Positions 5,901 to 6,922 of a DNA stretch of 6,922 nucleotides are shown piece by piece (the first letter of the stretch is position 1; every line of letters starts with the position of its first letter). Both the position numbers and the translations under genes were made by a program. Source of the stretch: Clostridia bacterium (GTDB lineage Bacteria; Bacillota; Clostridia; Oscillospirales; Acutalibacteraceae); the NCBI GenBank assembly GCA_017552845.1, contig JAFZOE010000100.1, positions 1 to 6,922 of the forward strand, written 5' to 3'. Below the pieces are notes generated by a model, which did no database searches, had not been told where the DNA came from, and saw nothing but the letters and a program-made list of their open reading frames with translations.

Positions 5901-5947
5901 ATTCCCGTTTATCGGGATAAATCACACAGAAAGAATAATACAAATCG
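5901..5947 (+). repeat. Leader repeat copy B (hairpin plus 19-bp box)
   Basis: Four bases after the small gene's stop, TCCCG (5903-5907) pairs with CGGGA (5913-5917) across a TTTAT loop, within ATTCCCG...CGGGAT. Eleven bases on is the exact 19-bp box GAAAGAATAATACAAATCG (5929-5947), then eight bases, then GGAGG of the esterase gene. Copy A has the same order of parts with altered stem bases that still pair. Confidence 0.8.
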
Positions 5948-5966
5948 AAGTATACGGAGGAAATTC

Positions 5967-6845
5967 ATGTTAAACAGAATCTATGCTTTTATTATGGCAA
6001 TTATCGCCTTCTTCTCATCTCTTTTCGGATTGGGAAATTACGGAAAAGTCAATACCTACTATGATGTTCACTACGGCAGCGGAGAGCGTGAAGTTTATGA
6101 TCTGGTAGTGCCAAAAGGAGCAAAGGGCGAAACAAATCTCCTGCTTCTGATACACGGCGGCGCCTGGGTCAGCGGAGACAAAAAGAGTTCCAGAGATTCT
6201 CTTGTAAGCCAGGCCTCGTCAAACGGATACTGCGCCGCTGCAATAAATTACACCTATATTTCGGATAATACAGATATAAACTTTATTCTGGATGAAATCA
6301 CGATGGCTCTTAAATCCATAAAGGAAAAGGGCAACGAACTCGGAATATCCATAAATAAAGTGATGCTTTACGGTCACTCCGCAGGCGGAAATCTTTCGCT
6401 GCTTTATGCCTATTCAAGAGCCGATGAAGCTCCCATAAAGCCTGCAGCGGTCTTCGGAATGAGCGCGCCGACCGACCTTACCGATATTCAGTCATATATC
6501 GACGGCGATTTTGATGACGCAACCGCATATGATCTGTTTTCAAAGGCGTGCGGATTCAGATTCACAAAAGATAATTATGAAGAGGCAAAGCCGTATCTCG
6601 CAAAGGTTTCGCCGGTAACATACGTGAATTCCTCCAGCGTTCCGACCGTTCTGGCTCATGGCAAGAAAGATACCACCGTCAGTTTTTCGCAGTCCGAAAA
6701 ACTTGACGCTCTGCTCACACAAAACGGAGTTAAACACGAATTTATCGTTTTCCCGAATTCCGGTCACGGCCTCGATGGCGATTCTGAACAGTCGAACCGC
6801 GTTTACGGTCTTATGGCGGAATACGCAAATGAATACCTGAAATAA
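5967..6845 (+). CDS. Secreted or membrane-anchored alpha/beta-hydrolase esterase
   Basis: This 292-residue serine hydrolase belongs to the esterase/lipase group with the HGGxW oxyanion-hole motif (hormone-sensitive-lipase-like, BD-FAE type). Visible parts are HGGAW at 63-67, the nucleophile elbow GHSAGG at 136-141 (Ser138), the acid in HGKKDTTV (Asp235) and the base in NSGHG (His267), a complete triad in the usual order and spacing. Residues about 4-23 (RIYAFIMAIIAFFSSLFGLG) are hydrophobic, so the enzyme is probably exported or tethered by an uncleaved signal anchor; there is no lipobox cysteine. The known family role is hydrolysis of short-chain esters such as acetyl groups on sugars or xylan; the substrate here is inferred only. 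The ATG at 5967 follows GGAGGA with good spacing. An upstream in-frame ATG at 5862 overlaps the small gene and lacks such a site. It probably shares a transcript with the upstream genes. Confidence 0.92.
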   Translation: MLNRIYAFIMAIIAFFSSLFGLGNYGKVNTYYDVHYGSGEREVYDLVVPKGAKGETNLLLLIHGGAWVSGDKKSSRDSLVSQASSNGYCAAAINYTYISDNTDINFILDEITMALKSIKEKGNELGISINKVMLYGHSAGGNLSLLYAYSRADEAPIKPAAVFGMSAPTDLTDIQSYIDGDFDDATAYDLFSKACGFRFTKDNYEEAKPYLAKVSPVTYVNSSSVPTVLAHGKKDTTVSFSQSEKLDALLTQNGVKHEFIVFPNSGHGLDGDSEQSNRVYGLMAEYANEYLK

Positions 6846-6888
6846 TGCGTCATATCGCACCGAACAGAATCCGGCGAGGAAATTCGGC

Positions 6889-6922
6889 TTGAAGATTTCT
6901 GTTTTGAATAAACAAACTGACA
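6889..6922 (+). CDS. Possible start of a downstream gene, truncated by the window edge
   Basis: GCGAGGA at 6874-6880 is followed eight bases later by TTG at 6889, and the frame stays open for the last 11 codons, reading MKISVLNKQTD if TTG is the initiator. The sequence GAGGAAATT here also precedes the hydrolase and esterase starts, and TTG initiation is already used by the transporter gene. The gap after the esterase stop is 43 bases with only a weak 4-bp hairpin, so the gene would belong to the same run. Too little is visible to name a function. Confidence 0.4.
   Translation, partial: MKISVLNKQTD

Noticed and set aside
5520..5947. Interpretation of the flanked small gene as an integron cassette with attC sites
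   Set aside because: The hairpins are only 5-6 bp, no paired core sites typical of attC are seen, and no integrase is present. Only a general cassette-like or duplication origin is supported.
5862..5966. A 35-codon upstream extension of the esterase frame
   Set aside because: It overlaps the end of the small gene and reads through the repeat. The ATG at 5967 has GGAGGA and is followed directly by a signal-like hydrophobic segment.

Overview
The window looks like chromosomal DNA from a Gram-positive anaerobe, most likely a Clostridia gut-type bacterium (Oscillospiraceae/Ruminococcaceae-like). This is inferred from strong GAGG-type ribosome binding sites, a TTG start, roughly 50% GC coding with AT-rich promoters, and the protein families present. 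No rRNA, tRNA, CRISPR array, transposase or phage gene was seen, and no gene-free stretch exceeds 300 bases.

Layout, left to right. (1) The 3' end of a plus-strand gene for a GH99-like/WbsX-type carbohydrate-active protein enters from the left edge. (2) A hairpin with T-rich flanks on both strands separates it from a convergent minus-strand gene for a complete GspE/PilB-type assembly ATPase. (3) A 188-bp AT-rich divergent intergenic region holds a near-consensus minus-strand promoter for the ATPase and a weaker plus-strand promoter. (4) A rightward run of genes follows: a 12-helix MelB/GPH-like transporter with a charged C-terminal tail of about 290 residues, a metallo-beta-lactamase-fold hydrolase, a 103-residue protein of unknown function, and a secreted or membrane-anchored alpha/beta-hydrolase esterase. 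A TTG-initiated gene probably starts just before the right edge.

The transporter, hydrolase and esterase, next to a glycan-active enzyme, suggest uptake and processing of a sugar or small esterified substrate, but no substrate can be named. The ATPase has its own promoter and no pilin, PilC-like or prepilin-peptidase partner in the window.

The most unusual structure is at 5520-5966. The small AT-rich unknown gene is bracketed by two copies of a hairpin-plus-19-bp leader element, one before its own ribosome binding site and one before that of the esterase. This looks like a cassette-like insertion or a leader duplication. Other points of note are the transporter's tail and its apparent loss of two cation-site aspartates, and a promoter that rules out the longest start of the ATPase.
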